Shown one piece after another: positions 19,502-28,755 of a DNA stretch of 64,000 nt. A model generated the notes under the pieces. The model did not search any database. It was not told the origin of the DNA and saw only the letters and a program-made list of their open reading frames with translations. The DNA is taken from positions 2,440,001-2,504,000 of the forward strand of contig CP048620.1 of the NCBI GenBank assembly GCA_015698305.1. Reading direction: 5' to 3'. Source of the DNA: Candidatus Nitrohelix vancouverensis. Its GTDB lineage: Bacteria; Nitrospinota; Nitrospinia; Nitrospinales; VA-1. Position numbers and translations under genes: made by a program. Positions within the stretch are counted from its first letter, which is position 1. Each line of letters starts with the position of its first letter.

Positions 19502-20253
19502 TGCTTTTGAAATACTTTCTTGAGAAGATCGGTGGCGCGGGCTTGCGGATTGGAACGGATATTTTTCTCTTCCTCGCCCAGCAGGACAAACAAGCCGTCC
19601 AGCGAATTCTGGGTCACGTACTGGTTCAGGTCAAACGGAAATGCGTTCATAAACGGAAGCGAGGAAAATTGGTCCATCATCGCCTTGAAATAGCGCGTAG
19701 CTCCGACCTGATCGAGACTCGAGGAAATGATGGGTGCGAACAGAGCGCTCAATTGCTGAAAGGTTTTGCCCTTGAGAAATTCGGTTGCGGCGGTGTCCCC
19801 GCCATTCAGGATTTTGAGGCCGTCTTCAATGCTTGCGTTCTGAATCTGATCGAGAAAAATCTGTTTGGCCTGGGGCGCCGCTTTTTCCGCCGCACGGTTC
19901 ATGCTGACCTCAAAGTCGTCGACCAATTGTCCGTAGCCAACGGCTCGAAGTGCTGACGAAACTTTCTGCAATGGATCGGGCAGAGGAATGCGTATGGCAT
20001 CGTTATCCAGAAAACCATTGCTGGAGGCGGCCTCTTCTACCGCATTGCGGATGCCTAGCGTCAACGCTTCTTTCAATCCTGAAACGGCTGTGTCAGAATC
20101 GATCATGCCCGAAAGGCCGGCGCTTGCAGGTTCATCGGAAGATCCAAAACCCGGGATGCCGGACTGAGATGCCAGATCATCCAAAAATCCCGCCGAGGCC
20201 GGATTCGCGCTCATCGCAACGGATAAAATAATAACGCTCAATGTTCTTTTCAT
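19498..20253 (-). CDS. DUF4197-domain protein, exported
   Basis: A 251-residue protein. A signal peptide (MKRTLSVIILSVAMSANPASA) is followed by a Gly/Ser-rich linker and the DUF4197 domain (about 45-251): SGLKEALTLGIRNAV, IRIPLPDPLQKVSSALRAVGYGQLVDDFE, NGGDTAATEFLKGKT and a C-terminal EEEKNIRSNPQARATDLLKKVF. The family is widespread in proteobacteria, helical, probably periplasmic, and has no known activity. It is the first gene of a leftward pair with the PflX-like gene. Confidence 0.85.
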   Translation of the reverse strand: MKRTLSVIILSVAMSANPASAGFLDDLASQSGIPGFGSSDEPASAGLSGMIDSDTAVSGLKEALTLGIRNAVEEAASSNGFLDNDAIRIPLPDPLQKVSSALRAVGYGQLVDDFEVSMNRAAEKAAPQAKQIFLDQIQNASIEDGLKILNGGDTAATEFLKGKTFQQLSALFAPIISSSLDQVGATRYFKAMMDQFSSLPFMNAFPFDLNQYVTQNSLDGLFVLLGEEEKNIRSNPQARATDLLKKVFQKQ

Positions 20254-20413
20254 CGTCGAGTCTCGGGTTAAAAGTTTGTTAGAATGAATACAGCAATCAG
20301 GGCGAAAAACTCAATGCTTGCCTGAATCTTCGCAAACCTTGAGATATGCAATCATGATAGCCCAGACCGCGTATTTATCCACTATTTATTGAATCAATGA
20401 TAAGGCGAAGCCA

Positions 20414-22279
20414 ATGATACGACGTTTTCTGACCGCGCTGGTTTTGATGAGTTTTCTTCCCGCCAATCTCTATGCAGAAGCCTTGCACGGCTTGTCCATA
20501 TACGGCCCCGAAGGTTTGAAATATAAAAAGGACGAATCCTACGTCTACGCCAACCCTTCGGCTGCCAAAGGGGGGCGGTTGACTCTGGCGGATTTTGGCG
20601 CCTTCACCAAACTCAATCCGGCTTCTTTGAAAGGCGTTCCGGCTCCGGGCTTGAATGGTCTGGTTTTCCAGACCCCTATGGACAGCTCCTCGGACGACGG
20701 CGAACCCTTCTCTCAGTACGGGAACCTTGTGGAATCGGTCGACCTTGCCGAAGACCGTATGTCGATGGTCTATCATATCTACAAGATGGCCAAATTTTCA
20801 GACGGTCATCCTGTGACGGCGGATGACTTCATATTTTCTTTCAATATCATTCATCATCTGGAATACCATCCGGTCTATAAGGAATATTTCAAGGACATCG
20901 CAAAAGTGGAGAAGATCGATTCGCATACGGTCAAATACACCTTCGCGATTTTCAATCAGGAATTGCCGCTCATCACCGGGCAGATGTTGATCTTCCCCAA
21001 ACATATCTATGGGGCGCCCGGATCGAATTTCGGATCGGATTTTGACAACATCGCCATCGGGAGCGGTCCTTACGAAATCGAAAAATACGAGTTTGGCAAA
21101 TACATCACCCTCAAACGAAAAGCTGACTGGTGGGGCAAGGACCTGCCGAAGAATCGCGGGCGTTATAATTTCGACCAGATCACCTGGAAAATTTATCTTG
21201 ATCCTGTCGCTCAGAGAGAAGCGTTCAAGGGCGGCGGATACGACGCATCGCAGATCAACAGTTCGCGCGACTGGGCGCTGGACTATAAGGGAGACTTCGT
21301 CAAGAAAGGTTATTACCTGAGGGAAGAGATTCCGCACAATCGCGTCGCCGGAATGCAGGGCTACGCCATGAACATGCGCAACGACTTATTTGAATCGCGC
21401 AAGGTGCGCGCCGCCATCGCGCTGGCGTTTGATTTCGAGTGGAGCAACAAGAACCTGTTCTACGGTCAATACACGCGCAATCAGAATTATTTCGATAACA
21501 ATGAGGAGATGAAACCCAAGGGACTGCCCGCAGGAAAGGTCAAAAAACTTCTTATGGACTTGCAGGGCAAGTATGGAGCGGATGTCCCCAAAACGGCATT
21601 GACCAAACCGGTGGGCGCGCCTGGGGAAGATCAACCCTTTGAGAAAAACATTCAACTCGCCAACGCTCTGTTGGATTCGGCGGGCTGGAAAATCGGCGCA
21701 GATGGGATCCGCGTTAAAGACGGCAAACCTTTCAAGTTCACACTCATCCTCGCCAGTCCGGGCTTCATGCGTATTTCTGAGCCCTACAAAAACAATCTGG
21801 CCAAGATCGGCGTTGAAATGGATATCAAAGTCGTGCAGGTCGCGCAATACGAGGAGAGTCTGCGCGAATTCAATTTTGATATGATCGTCGCCAGTTATCC
21901 GCAGAGTCGTTCGCCGGGAAACGAGCAACGTTATATGTGGGGTTCGCCCGCCGCCAAAACTCCGGGATCGCGTAATTATGCGGGAATCACAAACAAGGCC
22001 ATAGACGAATTGATCGATATCATCATCAAGGCCAGCAAACGCGACGAGCTGGTCGACGCCATTCAGGCGATGGATCGCATTTTAACGCATCAGTTCTATG
22101 TCGTTCCGCACTGGTACATCGCTTACGACCGGGTGGTTTACTGGAATAAGTTTTCGCGTCCGAAGATCAACCCCTCTCAGGCGCCGATCATTGGAAACAT
22201 CATCGAATGGTGGTGGCAGGATGAAGCAAAATTCAAAAAGCTTGAAGAGGCGCGGTCCAAGGGAAGCGCCGTCAATTGA
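20414..22279 (+). CDS. Peptide ABC transporter substrate-binding protein (YejA-like)
   Basis: A 621-residue family-5 extracellular solute-binding protein with a signal peptide (MIRRFLTALVLMSFLPANLYA). The YejA-type opening is clear (HGLSIYGPEGLKY, YVYANPSAAKGGRLTLADFGAF), followed by FSDGHPVTADDFIFSF and IAIGSGPYEIEKYEFGKYI, and near the end FYVVPHWYIAYDRVVYWNKF. Homologues bind oligopeptides and deliver them to YejBEF; in enterobacteria this system also takes up the peptide-nucleotide microcin C. It is the first gene of the importer operon, and the gap to the permease is 29 bases. Confidence 0.92.
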   Translation: MIRRFLTALVLMSFLPANLYAEALHGLSIYGPEGLKYKKDESYVYANPSAAKGGRLTLADFGAFTKLNPASLKGVPAPGLNGLVFQTPMDSSSDDGEPFSQYGNLVESVDLAEDRMSMVYHIYKMAKFSDGHPVTADDFIFSFNIIHHLEYHPVYKEYFKDIAKVEKIDSHTVKYTFAIFNQELPLITGQMLIFPKHIYGAPGSNFGSDFDNIAIGSGPYEIEKYEFGKYITLKRKADWWGKDLPKNRGRYNFDQITWKIYLDPVAQREAFKGGGYDASQINSSRDWALDYKGDFVKKGYYLREEIPHNRVAGMQGYAMNMRNDLFESRKVRAAIALAFDFEWSNKNLFYGQYTRNQNYFDNNEEMKPKGLPAGKVKKLLMDLQGKYGADVPKTALTKPVGAPGEDQPFEKNIQLANALLDSAGWKIGADGIRVKDGKPFKFTLILASPGFMRISEPYKNNLAKIGVEMDIKVVQVAQYEESLREFNFDMIVASYPQSRSPGNEQRYMWGSPAAKTPGSRNYAGITNKAIDELIDIIIKASKRDELVDAIQAMDRILTHQFYVVPHWYIAYDRVVYWNKFSRPKINPSQAPIIGNIIEWWWQDEAKFKKLEEARSKGSAVN

Positions 22280-22308
22280 AGGATAACCTTTCGCCTGTTT
22301 GATAGTTT

Positions 22309-23445
22309 ATGATCAGCTATATCATACGCCGTTTGTTGCTCATGTTCCCCACCCTCATTGGGATCGTGACCATCACCTTCATCACGATTCAATTTGTTCC
22401 CGGTGGTCCTGTGGATCAAATGAAATCGATTCTTCTGGGCCACGGAAGCGAGATGTCCGAAGCGGGCGGCGCGGCGCTGGGCAAACAGGGCAAGGCTCAG
22501 GAACTGGATCCGGAACGGCTGGAGGAGCTTCGAAAAATTTATCATCTGGACCGTCCTCTGTGGGAACGTTATTTACGCACCTTTCTCTGGTTCGCGCCTG
22601 AGGACAAAGAACGCGGTTTCTGGACCAATTTTTTTGACTATGACAGTTGGGAAGGTTTTCTTGTTTTTAAATTTGGAAATTCTTTCTATCGCAACAAGTC
22701 GGTTCTGGAGTTGATTGTCGAAAAACTGCCGGTCTCCGCTTCGCTCGGCGTGTTCAGTTTTTTCCTCATTTACACGACCTGCGTCGTTCTCGGAATCGCC
22801 AAGGCGGTCAAGCATGGCGAGCGATTCGATACCGTCAGCAGTATTTTTGTGTTGATCGGCTACAGCATTCCCGGATTTGTGCTGGCGATTTTCCTCATCG
22901 TTTTTCTGGGGCCGGGCGACGGGGCCATCGCGCACTGGATACCGCTATCGGGTCTCACATCGGCGAGCGCTTACGGATATGAAGACTGGTCGACCTGGCG
23001 CAAGATCGTGGATTATTTGCATCACCTCGCGGCGCCCCTGTTCTGTTATGTGATCGGCGGCTTTGCCACGCTGACCATGTTGACGAAGAACGCCATTCTG
23101 GAAGAATTGCGCAAGCAGTATGTCATCACCGCGCGCGCCAAAGGCCTGCCGGAAAAGGTGATCCTGTTCAAACATATTTTAAAGAATGCGCTGATTCCCC
23201 TGGTCACCGGCTTTCCCATCGCGTTCCTTGGCATGTTTTTTACCGGGTCCTTGCTCATCGAACAGATATTCACGCTCGACGGTTTGGGCCTTCTCGGTTA
23301 TCAGGCGGTCATCCAGAGAGATTATCCTATTGTCATGGGCACCCTGTTTTTGTTTTCCCTGATGGCGCTGGTTGGTCAACTCCTGACCGATCTGTCCTAT
23401 GTTCTAATCGATCGTCGCATCTCCTTTGAAGAATCACAGGGCTGA
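22309..23445 (+). CDS. Peptide ABC transporter permease (YejB-like)
   Basis: A 378-residue inner-membrane permease. The N-terminal membrane segment (IIRRLLLMFPTLIGIVTITF) is followed by a large periplasmic loop (about 35-130) and then five more hydrophobic segments. The BPD_transp_1 coupling region (VITARAKGLPEKVILFKHILKNALIPLV) is where the ATPase docks. The end (LFSLMALVGQLLTDLSYVLIDRRISF) is typical of DppB/YejB proteins. It pairs with the following YejE-like permease after 8 bases. Confidence 0.92.
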   Translation: MISYIIRRLLLMFPTLIGIVTITFITIQFVPGGPVDQMKSILLGHGSEMSEAGGAALGKQGKAQELDPERLEELRKIYHLDRPLWERYLRTFLWFAPEDKERGFWTNFFDYDSWEGFLVFKFGNSFYRNKSVLELIVEKLPVSASLGVFSFFLIYTTCVVLGIAKAVKHGERFDTVSSIFVLIGYSIPGFVLAIFLIVFLGPGDGAIAHWIPLSGLTSASAYGYEDWSTWRKIVDYLHHLAAPLFCYVIGGFATLTMLTKNAILEELRKQYVITARAKGLPEKVILFKHILKNALIPLVTGFPIAFLGMFFTGSLLIEQIFTLDGLGLLGYQAVIQRDYPIVMGTLFLFSLMALVGQLLTDLSYVLIDRRISFEESQG

Positions 23446-23453
23446 GCCGCGCC

Positions 23454-24800
23454 ATGAAATTGAACAAGGAACTCGAAGTAAAAATTCAAAAATTCCGGCG
23501 AGACCGGCGCGCCTATGTGAGCTTCATCATCCTGTCGATGATGTTCCTGTTAACCCTGCCCGCTGAGTTCCTCTGCAATGTGCGCCCCATCCTGCTTGTT
23601 GTTGATGGGAAAATACATTTCCCAATATTACTGACCTACAGCGAAAGGGATTTTGGCGGAACCCTGCCGAGTGAACCCGATTATAATTCCCGGCATTTTC
23701 ACAGATTGCTTTATGGCGAGGAAAAAAGCGCGGCATTAAACAATGAGTCGTCAGACGCCAGTCTCAGTCTGGATGATTTCGAAGATTCGCCAGGCATGGG
23801 TCTGGGTCTGGATGATTTTGAAGAGACCAGCCCTTCTCTGGATTTGGGGATGGCCGATTTTGAAGACGGGCCTGCCACTCAAGAGAAGCCGGATTTTTCA
23901 CTTGGACTGGGCGACTTTGAAGACACAGGCAATCCATTGCAAAGCGCTTCCATCGAGACTTCTCCCGCTCAACCGACCCCTCCTAAAGAAGTCTGGGCCT
24001 TGTGGCCGCCCATTCGATACGACTACAAATACATTCCCAGCGAAAGCCAAACCGGCAAGGTCGTGCTGGCGGCGCCCTATGAAACGATGAGCGCCAACGG
24101 AGAAGAAGTGATCGAGTCCGCATGGAAGGATGGTCATTATCTCGGCACCGACGACCGGGGGCGCGATATCCTTGCGCGCCTGATCTATGGCTTGCGTATT
24201 TCGATGATCTTTGGATTGTCGCTGGCAGTCACAGGAACGATCATCGGATGCTTCCTCGGCGGTTTTCAGGGATTTTTTGGCGGCTGGGTCGATCTGGTCG
24301 GGCAACGCTTGACGGAAATCTGGGGATCGATTCCGCGATTGTATATCCTCATCATCCTCAGCGCCTTTCTTGTGCCTTCGGCAATTCTATTGTTTCTGAT
24401 TTTGAACCTGACGGCCTGGATGGGAATCGCCGCCTACATACGCGCTGAATTTTTGAAGATTCGCAATTTTGAGTTTGTCAAAGCCGCCAAGGCTATGGGC
24501 GTTTCCGATTTTCAAATCATGCGGCGCCACATCCTCCCTAATGCGATCACTCCAGTGGTCACATTTTTTCCGTTTGAAGTGACTGCGGGGATTCTGGCTC
24601 TGGTCAGTCTGGACTATCTCAATCTGGGGGTGCCCTCCCCTGCGCCGAGCATCGGCGAGCTGTTATCCCAGGGTAAAAATAATTTGCAGGCGATCTGGAT
24701 CATCCTGCCGACCTTCGCCGTGCTGACGGCGACCATCACCCTGCTCACCTTCGTGGGAGAAGGGATTCGTAACGCCTTTGATCCCCGACGCAATGCGTGA
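23454..24800 (+). CDS. Peptide ABC transporter permease (YejE-like) with acidic repeat insert
   Basis: A 448-residue inner-membrane permease, about 100 residues longer than usual. The first membrane segment (about 21-42) is followed by the YejE-type loop (ILLTYSERDFGGTLPSEPDYNS). An insert of roughly 85 residues comes next (about 91-178), with four similar acidic motifs: LDDFED (106-111), LDDFEE (119-124), MADFED (133-138) and LGDFED (152-157). The normal sequence resumes at WALWPPIRYDYKY and GTDDRGRDILARLIYG, with the coupling loop FEFVKAAKAMGVSDFQIMRRHILPNA. The insert should face the periplasm. The ATPase gene does not follow directly: a reversed carbonic anhydrase lies between. Confidence 0.92.
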   Translation: MKLNKELEVKIQKFRRDRRAYVSFIILSMMFLLTLPAEFLCNVRPILLVVDGKIHFPILLTYSERDFGGTLPSEPDYNSRHFHRLLYGEEKSAALNNESSDASLSLDDFEDSPGMGLGLDDFEETSPSLDLGMADFEDGPATQEKPDFSLGLGDFEDTGNPLQSASIETSPAQPTPPKEVWALWPPIRYDYKYIPSESQTGKVVLAAPYETMSANGEEVIESAWKDGHYLGTDDRGRDILARLIYGLRISMIFGLSLAVTGTIIGCFLGGFQGFFGGWVDLVGQRLTEIWGSIPRLYILIILSAFLVPSAILLFLILNLTAWMGIAAYIRAEFLKIRNFEFVKAAKAMGVSDFQIMRRHILPNAITPVVTFFPFEVTAGILALVSLDYLNLGVPSPAPSIGELLSQGKNNLQAIWIILPTFAVLTATITLLTFVGEGIRNAFDPRRNA

Positions 24801-24828
24801 CGGGGGAATGGCCGGGCGGATCACCGCC

Positions 24829-24982
24829 CAGCCTTTTCAGGATAGTTTACAAACATCCATTCAAGTCCTGGACGGGCCGTGGATTGAAAAGAATGTGATT
24901 CCTGCCAGCCTTTTCAGGATAGTTTACAAACGTCCGTTCAAGTCCTGAACGGGCCGTGAATTGAAAAGAATGTGATTCCTGA
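24829..24982. repeat. Two tandem 77-bp copies of the carbonic anhydrase 3' end
   Basis: Copy 1 (24829-24905) and copy 2 (24906-24982) are head-to-tail and differ at four positions plus the junction. Copy 2 contains the last 19 codons or so and the stop of the carbonic anhydrase gene. Copy 1 lies after that stop and would encode the same tail (FNPRPVQDLNGCL versus FNSRPVQDLNGRL) with its own stop. It looks like a local tandem duplication that left a non-coding relic between yejE and the anhydrase. Confidence 0.9.
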
Positions 24983-25700
24983 ATTGCGACAAGCGATGCA
25001 CTGAAATATCGACCGGGTTTTTCATAACAAACCACTGAACGCCTTCCTTGCATGGCGGCGTCGTCAAAGAACCAGGATAGGAAAAATATTCGCGATTCAA
25101 AGGTAGGAAAAACTCGGCGTTGATGGTTTCACCGGGAACCGTGATTTCTTCGCCAAGCGTTTCGGGAAGATTGTCCCAGAAAGGTTTCATGTAAGGATTC
25201 AGCGTTCCTCTTTCAAGGAAAACACCGACAACAGCTAAATTTTTCTTATCATCCTCATGAATCAGATGCAATTCCATGTCGGTCGATACACCGTCAATCG
25301 TATGCTCGCCGGGATGGTGGATGTGAAATTGGACGAGATTGAATTGTTTTCCGTTGATTAGGACATAACTGCCTGGCGCGTAGTTGACGTCAATGCTGTT
25401 GCCATTATTAATAATCCTAAGGGGCGACTTATTGTAATGAAATTCCAGGCCGCCAAAACGAGTCTTTGCATCAGCGCTGAAATTCACCGGAGATTGTTCC
25501 ATGCCAGACGAGCAGGTTTTGAAGGCAGAACTGAGCTCGCCCCAATGCTCGGGGCCTTCAGTTCCGGAATAACTCCATTGAACGCTGTCAGACAAACGAA
25601 GCGTGGGCTTCATCTCTGCGACTGGCATTGAGTTGTCCTTGTCGCTGAAAATAGAAGCAAGAATCATGAATATGAAAAAAAATATGGGTACGATTTGCAT
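24924..25700 (-). CDS. Alpha-class carbonic anhydrase, exported
   Basis: A 258-residue periplasmic or surface zinc enzyme that interconverts CO2 and bicarbonate. An N-terminal hydrophobic signal (MQIVPIFFFIFMILASIF) precedes the alpha-CA domain: WSYSGTEGPEHWGEL, CSSGMEQSPVNF, the zinc histidines in QFHIHHPGEH (H126, H128) and ELHLIH (H145), and the C-terminal SYPGSLTTPPCKEGVQW and FNSRPVQDLNGR. The ATG at 25700 is chosen for its GGGAG site and signal peptide; the frame is open to 25733. It lies reversed between the yejE- and yejF-like genes and has no operon partner. Its 3' end is duplicated downstream. Confidence 0.93.
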   Translation of the reverse strand: MQIVPIFFFIFMILASIFSDKDNSMPVAEMKPTLRLSDSVQWSYSGTEGPEHWGELSSAFKTCSSGMEQSPVNFSADAKTRFGGLEFHYNKSPLRIINNGNSIDVNYAPGSYVLINGKQFNLVQFHIHHPGEHTIDGVSTDMELHLIHEDDKKNLAVVGVFLERGTLNPYMKPFWDNLPETLGEEITVPGETINAEFFLPLNREYFSYPGSLTTPPCKEGVQWFVMKNPVDISVHRLSQFRNHILFNSRPVQDLNGRL

Positions 25701-25825
25701 CCTCTTTCTCCCAAAATAATAAAGTGGCGGCATGATACTATACTCGCTGTATTACTTCTAATTTTTTGACTGGATTGAGCTTGGTTTTTAAACGCTATCA
25801 TGCAGGATCATGGACTTCGGATTGA

Positions 25826-27841
25826 ATGTTATTAACGGTTAATGATTTAAAAACGTATTTCAGAGTCGGTATTGACCAGACGGCGAAAGCGGTCAACGGC
25901 GTTTCGTTTTCTCTCGAAAAGGGCAAAACGCATGCCCTGGTTGGCGAATCCGGCTGTGGAAAAACCCAGACGGCTTATTCGATCATTCGTTTGATCGCAG
26001 AAAACGGTTATCATCCGTCGGGAAAAATCCTTTTCGACGGCGTTGACATGTCGGGGCTGAATGATGGCGAGATTCGAAGTATACGCGGCAATGATATTTC
26101 AATGATCTTTCAAGAGCCGATGTCATCGCTCAACCCGCTGTATCGTATTGGCAATCAGTTGGCGGAGCCCCTCATTCAACATAAAAAAATCCAGCAAGGC
26201 TCGGCGAGAGCGCGCGGTATCGAATTGCTCGACAAGGTGGGAATCCCCGACCCCGACAAACGCATCGACTGCTTTCCGCATGAACTGTCCGGCGGCATGA
26301 AGCAACGAGTGATGATCGCCATGGCGCTGGCCTGCGAACCCAAACTGCTCATCGCCGATGAACCAACGACCGCTCTGGACGTTACGATTCAGGCGCAGGT
26401 GCTACGCTTGATGTCCGACCTGCAAGACGAGACCGGGATGAGTATTTTGCTCATCACTCACGATATGGGAATTGTGAACCAGATGGCGGACAGCATCGGC
26501 ATCATGTACGCCGGGAAAATTGTCGAGCAGGGAAGCCGAAAACAAATTCTGGAGGAATCGGCGCATCCCTACACGCGACTGTTGCTGGAGTCCATCCCAA
26601 AAACCGGAGACGCGCCCTATTACCTGAACACGATCAAGGGCATTGTGCCGCCGGCGACGGAATATGGCGCGGGCTGTCTGTTTGCCGAACGCTGTCCGCA
26701 TGTCATGGACAGGTGTCATAGAGACGAACCGCCGGATCACCGACTCGAACCTCAGCATATGGTGAATTGTCATTTATATTCAAGCGAAGGACATTCTACG
26801 GTTCACATCGCTGGCGAGAAAAAACTTGCGCCCAAACGAAACATCGAATCCACCCCCTTGTTGACCTTGAAATCGGTTGATACGCATTTCCCAATTCGAA
26901 AAGGAGTTTTCCTGAGAACTGTGGGACATATTCCAGCGGTGGACAATGTCAGTCTGACTATCAATAAAGGAGAAACCCTGGCTTTAGTCGGAGAATCCGG
27001 ATGCGGCAAGACGACGCTTGGGGAATCTTTGTTGAGGCTGAACCGTGAAGTGAAGGGAACGATCCTGTTGAATGGCCAGGATATTATGAAACTGGAATCT
27101 CAGGATCTGAAAAAAATCCGCAGGCATATGCAGATTGTTTTTCAGGACCCCTTCGCGTCTCTTTCGCCGCGCATGACCATTGAGGAAATCGTTGTGGAAG
27201 GTTTGCAGGTGCATTTTCCTGAATTGAGCGAAACTGAGAAACAGGAGCGCGTGGCCAAAACGCTCAAGGAAGTGGGATTGTCTCCCACGATCACCAACCG
27301 TTATCCACATGAATTTTCCGGCGGGCAGAGACAGCGAATCGCGGTCGCGCGCACTCTGATTCTCGAACCGGATTTCATTGTACTGGACGAACCCACCAGC
27401 GCGCTGGACGTCTCGGTGCAGGCGCAGGTTTTAAATCTACTGCGCGATTTACAAAGCCAACGTCAACTGACTTACCTGTTCATCACCCACAATTTGAATG
27501 TGGTTCGTTATATGGCGGACAAGGTCGCCATCATGTACCTCGGGCGAATCGTTGAGTACGCGCCCGTTGAACAGTTATTCGATAAACCCCGTCACCCTTA
27601 CACCAAGTCACTGCTCGATGCCGTTCCGCAATTGGGCGCCATCAAAGCCTTTTCTCCTATAACCGGGGATGTTCCCTCGCCCAGCAACCCGCCGCCGGGG
27701 TGCCGGTTTCATCCCCGTTGCAATACCTACCTCGCCGAAGAGAGCGATTCCCCTCTGGCCCGACGCTGTAGAAGTCAATACCCTGAAAACACAGGCGAAA
27801 TTGAAAATTTTGTGGCCTGTCATCAGCCCTTGAATCCTTAG
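25826..27841 (+). CDS. Peptide ABC transporter ATPase, two fused domains (YejF-like)
   Basis: A 671-residue protein with two ABC ATPase domains in one chain, as in YejF; it powers the YejABE-type importer. Domain 1 has Walker A GESGCGKTQ (40-48), signature LSGGMKQR and Walker B LLIADEPTT. Domain 2 has Walker A GESGCGKTT (about 387-395), signature FSGGQRQR and FIVLDEPTS. Each half ends with an oligopeptide-type C-terminal Cys motif (CLFAERCPHVMDRC and CRFHPRCNTY). The start is ATG 25826. It is separated from the permease genes by the reversed carbonic anhydrase and so needs its own promoter or read-through. Confidence 0.93.
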   Translation: MLLTVNDLKTYFRVGIDQTAKAVNGVSFSLEKGKTHALVGESGCGKTQTAYSIIRLIAENGYHPSGKILFDGVDMSGLNDGEIRSIRGNDISMIFQEPMSSLNPLYRIGNQLAEPLIQHKKIQQGSARARGIELLDKVGIPDPDKRIDCFPHELSGGMKQRVMIAMALACEPKLLIADEPTTALDVTIQAQVLRLMSDLQDETGMSILLITHDMGIVNQMADSIGIMYAGKIVEQGSRKQILEESAHPYTRLLLESIPKTGDAPYYLNTIKGIVPPATEYGAGCLFAERCPHVMDRCHRDEPPDHRLEPQHMVNCHLYSSEGHSTVHIAGEKKLAPKRNIESTPLLTLKSVDTHFPIRKGVFLRTVGHIPAVDNVSLTINKGETLALVGESGCGKTTLGESLLRLNREVKGTILLNGQDIMKLESQDLKKIRRHMQIVFQDPFASLSPRMTIEEIVVEGLQVHFPELSETEKQERVAKTLKEVGLSPTITNRYPHEFSGGQRQRIAVARTLILEPDFIVLDEPTSALDVSVQAQVLNLLRDLQSQRQLTYLFITHNLNVVRYMADKVAIMYLGRIVEYAPVEQLFDKPRHPYTKSLLDAVPQLGAIKAFSPITGDVPSPSNPPPGCRFHPRCNTYLAEESDSPLARRCRSQYPENTGEIENFVACHQPLNP

Positions 27842-28045
27842 CCATCCCGCTGTTTTACCTCATAATTCAAAAAAATATTGGCGTAGTTTGTTGAAAAAAA
27901 AGCCATTGTAAATCTACCTGCATTGAAGCTCCGTTTGCCAAAAAAACGGGTTGTTTTCAATGTTTTATAAAACAAATAGATAAAACATTTACCTTTACAA
28001 ATGGCTGAAATTTGACTTTTATCTAGGTGAACAATTCGAGTTCCT

Positions 28046-28729
28046 ATGAAATCGCACGCTAAAAAAATCATCATCATCATTCTCTCTATCGTCTTCCTTC
28101 CCGGAACGTCTGGCGAATCGCCGCAGGCCAAACAGGAAACTGCGACGTCTGGAGCGAGCTTGCAGAATGGTTCAATGGATGCGGATCAGCTTTCCCAGCA
28201 AGGGCAGGATTATCTGGGACAAGGGCGATATGCGGAAGCGCTCACACCCTTACAGCAAGCGATCGTATTGAATCCGAACGAACCGGAAAACTATTATTTT
28301 CAGGGTTTGGCTTTAGGGGGGATCGGCAGACATCAGGAAAAATACAACGCTCTGGAAAAGACCATACGGCTCGATCCCAAGCATGTGGGGGCTCAGTTTC
28401 GGCTGGCTCTGGCCCAAGCGGCGATGAACCGTCATCAACAAGCCGTGGAGCATTATAAAATCGCTTTGAGCCTGGAACCTGGTCTGGAGCAAGGCCATTA
28501 TTACATTGCCCTCTCCTACTTTCTGACGAATCGATTTCGAGAAGCCGTTAGCTCACTAAAAACCCATCTGGAAAGGTATCCAGATCATGCAGAAGCGAGT
28601 TATACATTGGGGTTGGCGCTGATTCAACTGGGGCAATACAAACAATCGATCACTCCCTTGAAAAAAGCTCTCAAAATAAACCCCGAGCTTGCAAAAGAGG
28701 AATCGTATCTGGCAAAGGCCGCGCCTTAA
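28046..28729 (+). CDS. Exported tetratricopeptide repeat protein
   Basis: A 227-residue protein with a basic N-terminus, a hydrophobic signal (IIIIILSIVFLPGTSG), a Gln/Ser-rich linker and then about five TPR units from residue 48 to the end (GQDYLGQGRYAEALTPLQQAI..., LNPNEPENYYFQGLALGGIGRHQEKY..., and so on). TPRs mediate protein-protein contacts. No enzymatic domain is visible. It stands alone: the 200 bases before it (27842-28045) are AT-rich and contain no gene I can support. Confidence 0.8.
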   Translation: MKSHAKKIIIIILSIVFLPGTSGESPQAKQETATSGASLQNGSMDADQLSQQGQDYLGQGRYAEALTPLQQAIVLNPNEPENYYFQGLALGGIGRHQEKYNALEKTIRLDPKHVGAQFRLALAQAAMNRHQQAVEHYKIALSLEPGLEQGHYYIALSYFLTNRFREAVSSLKTHLERYPDHAEASYTLGLALIQLGQYKQSITPLKKALKINPELAKEESYLAKAAP

Positions 28730-28755
28730 TTACGATTACGGACAGGCGATGAAAC

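Noticed and set aside
24829-24982. Direct repeats considered as the ends or target duplication of a mobile element
   Set aside because: The copies are immediately adjacent, contain no transposase or inverted ends, and one is part of a gene; a tandem duplication explains them better.
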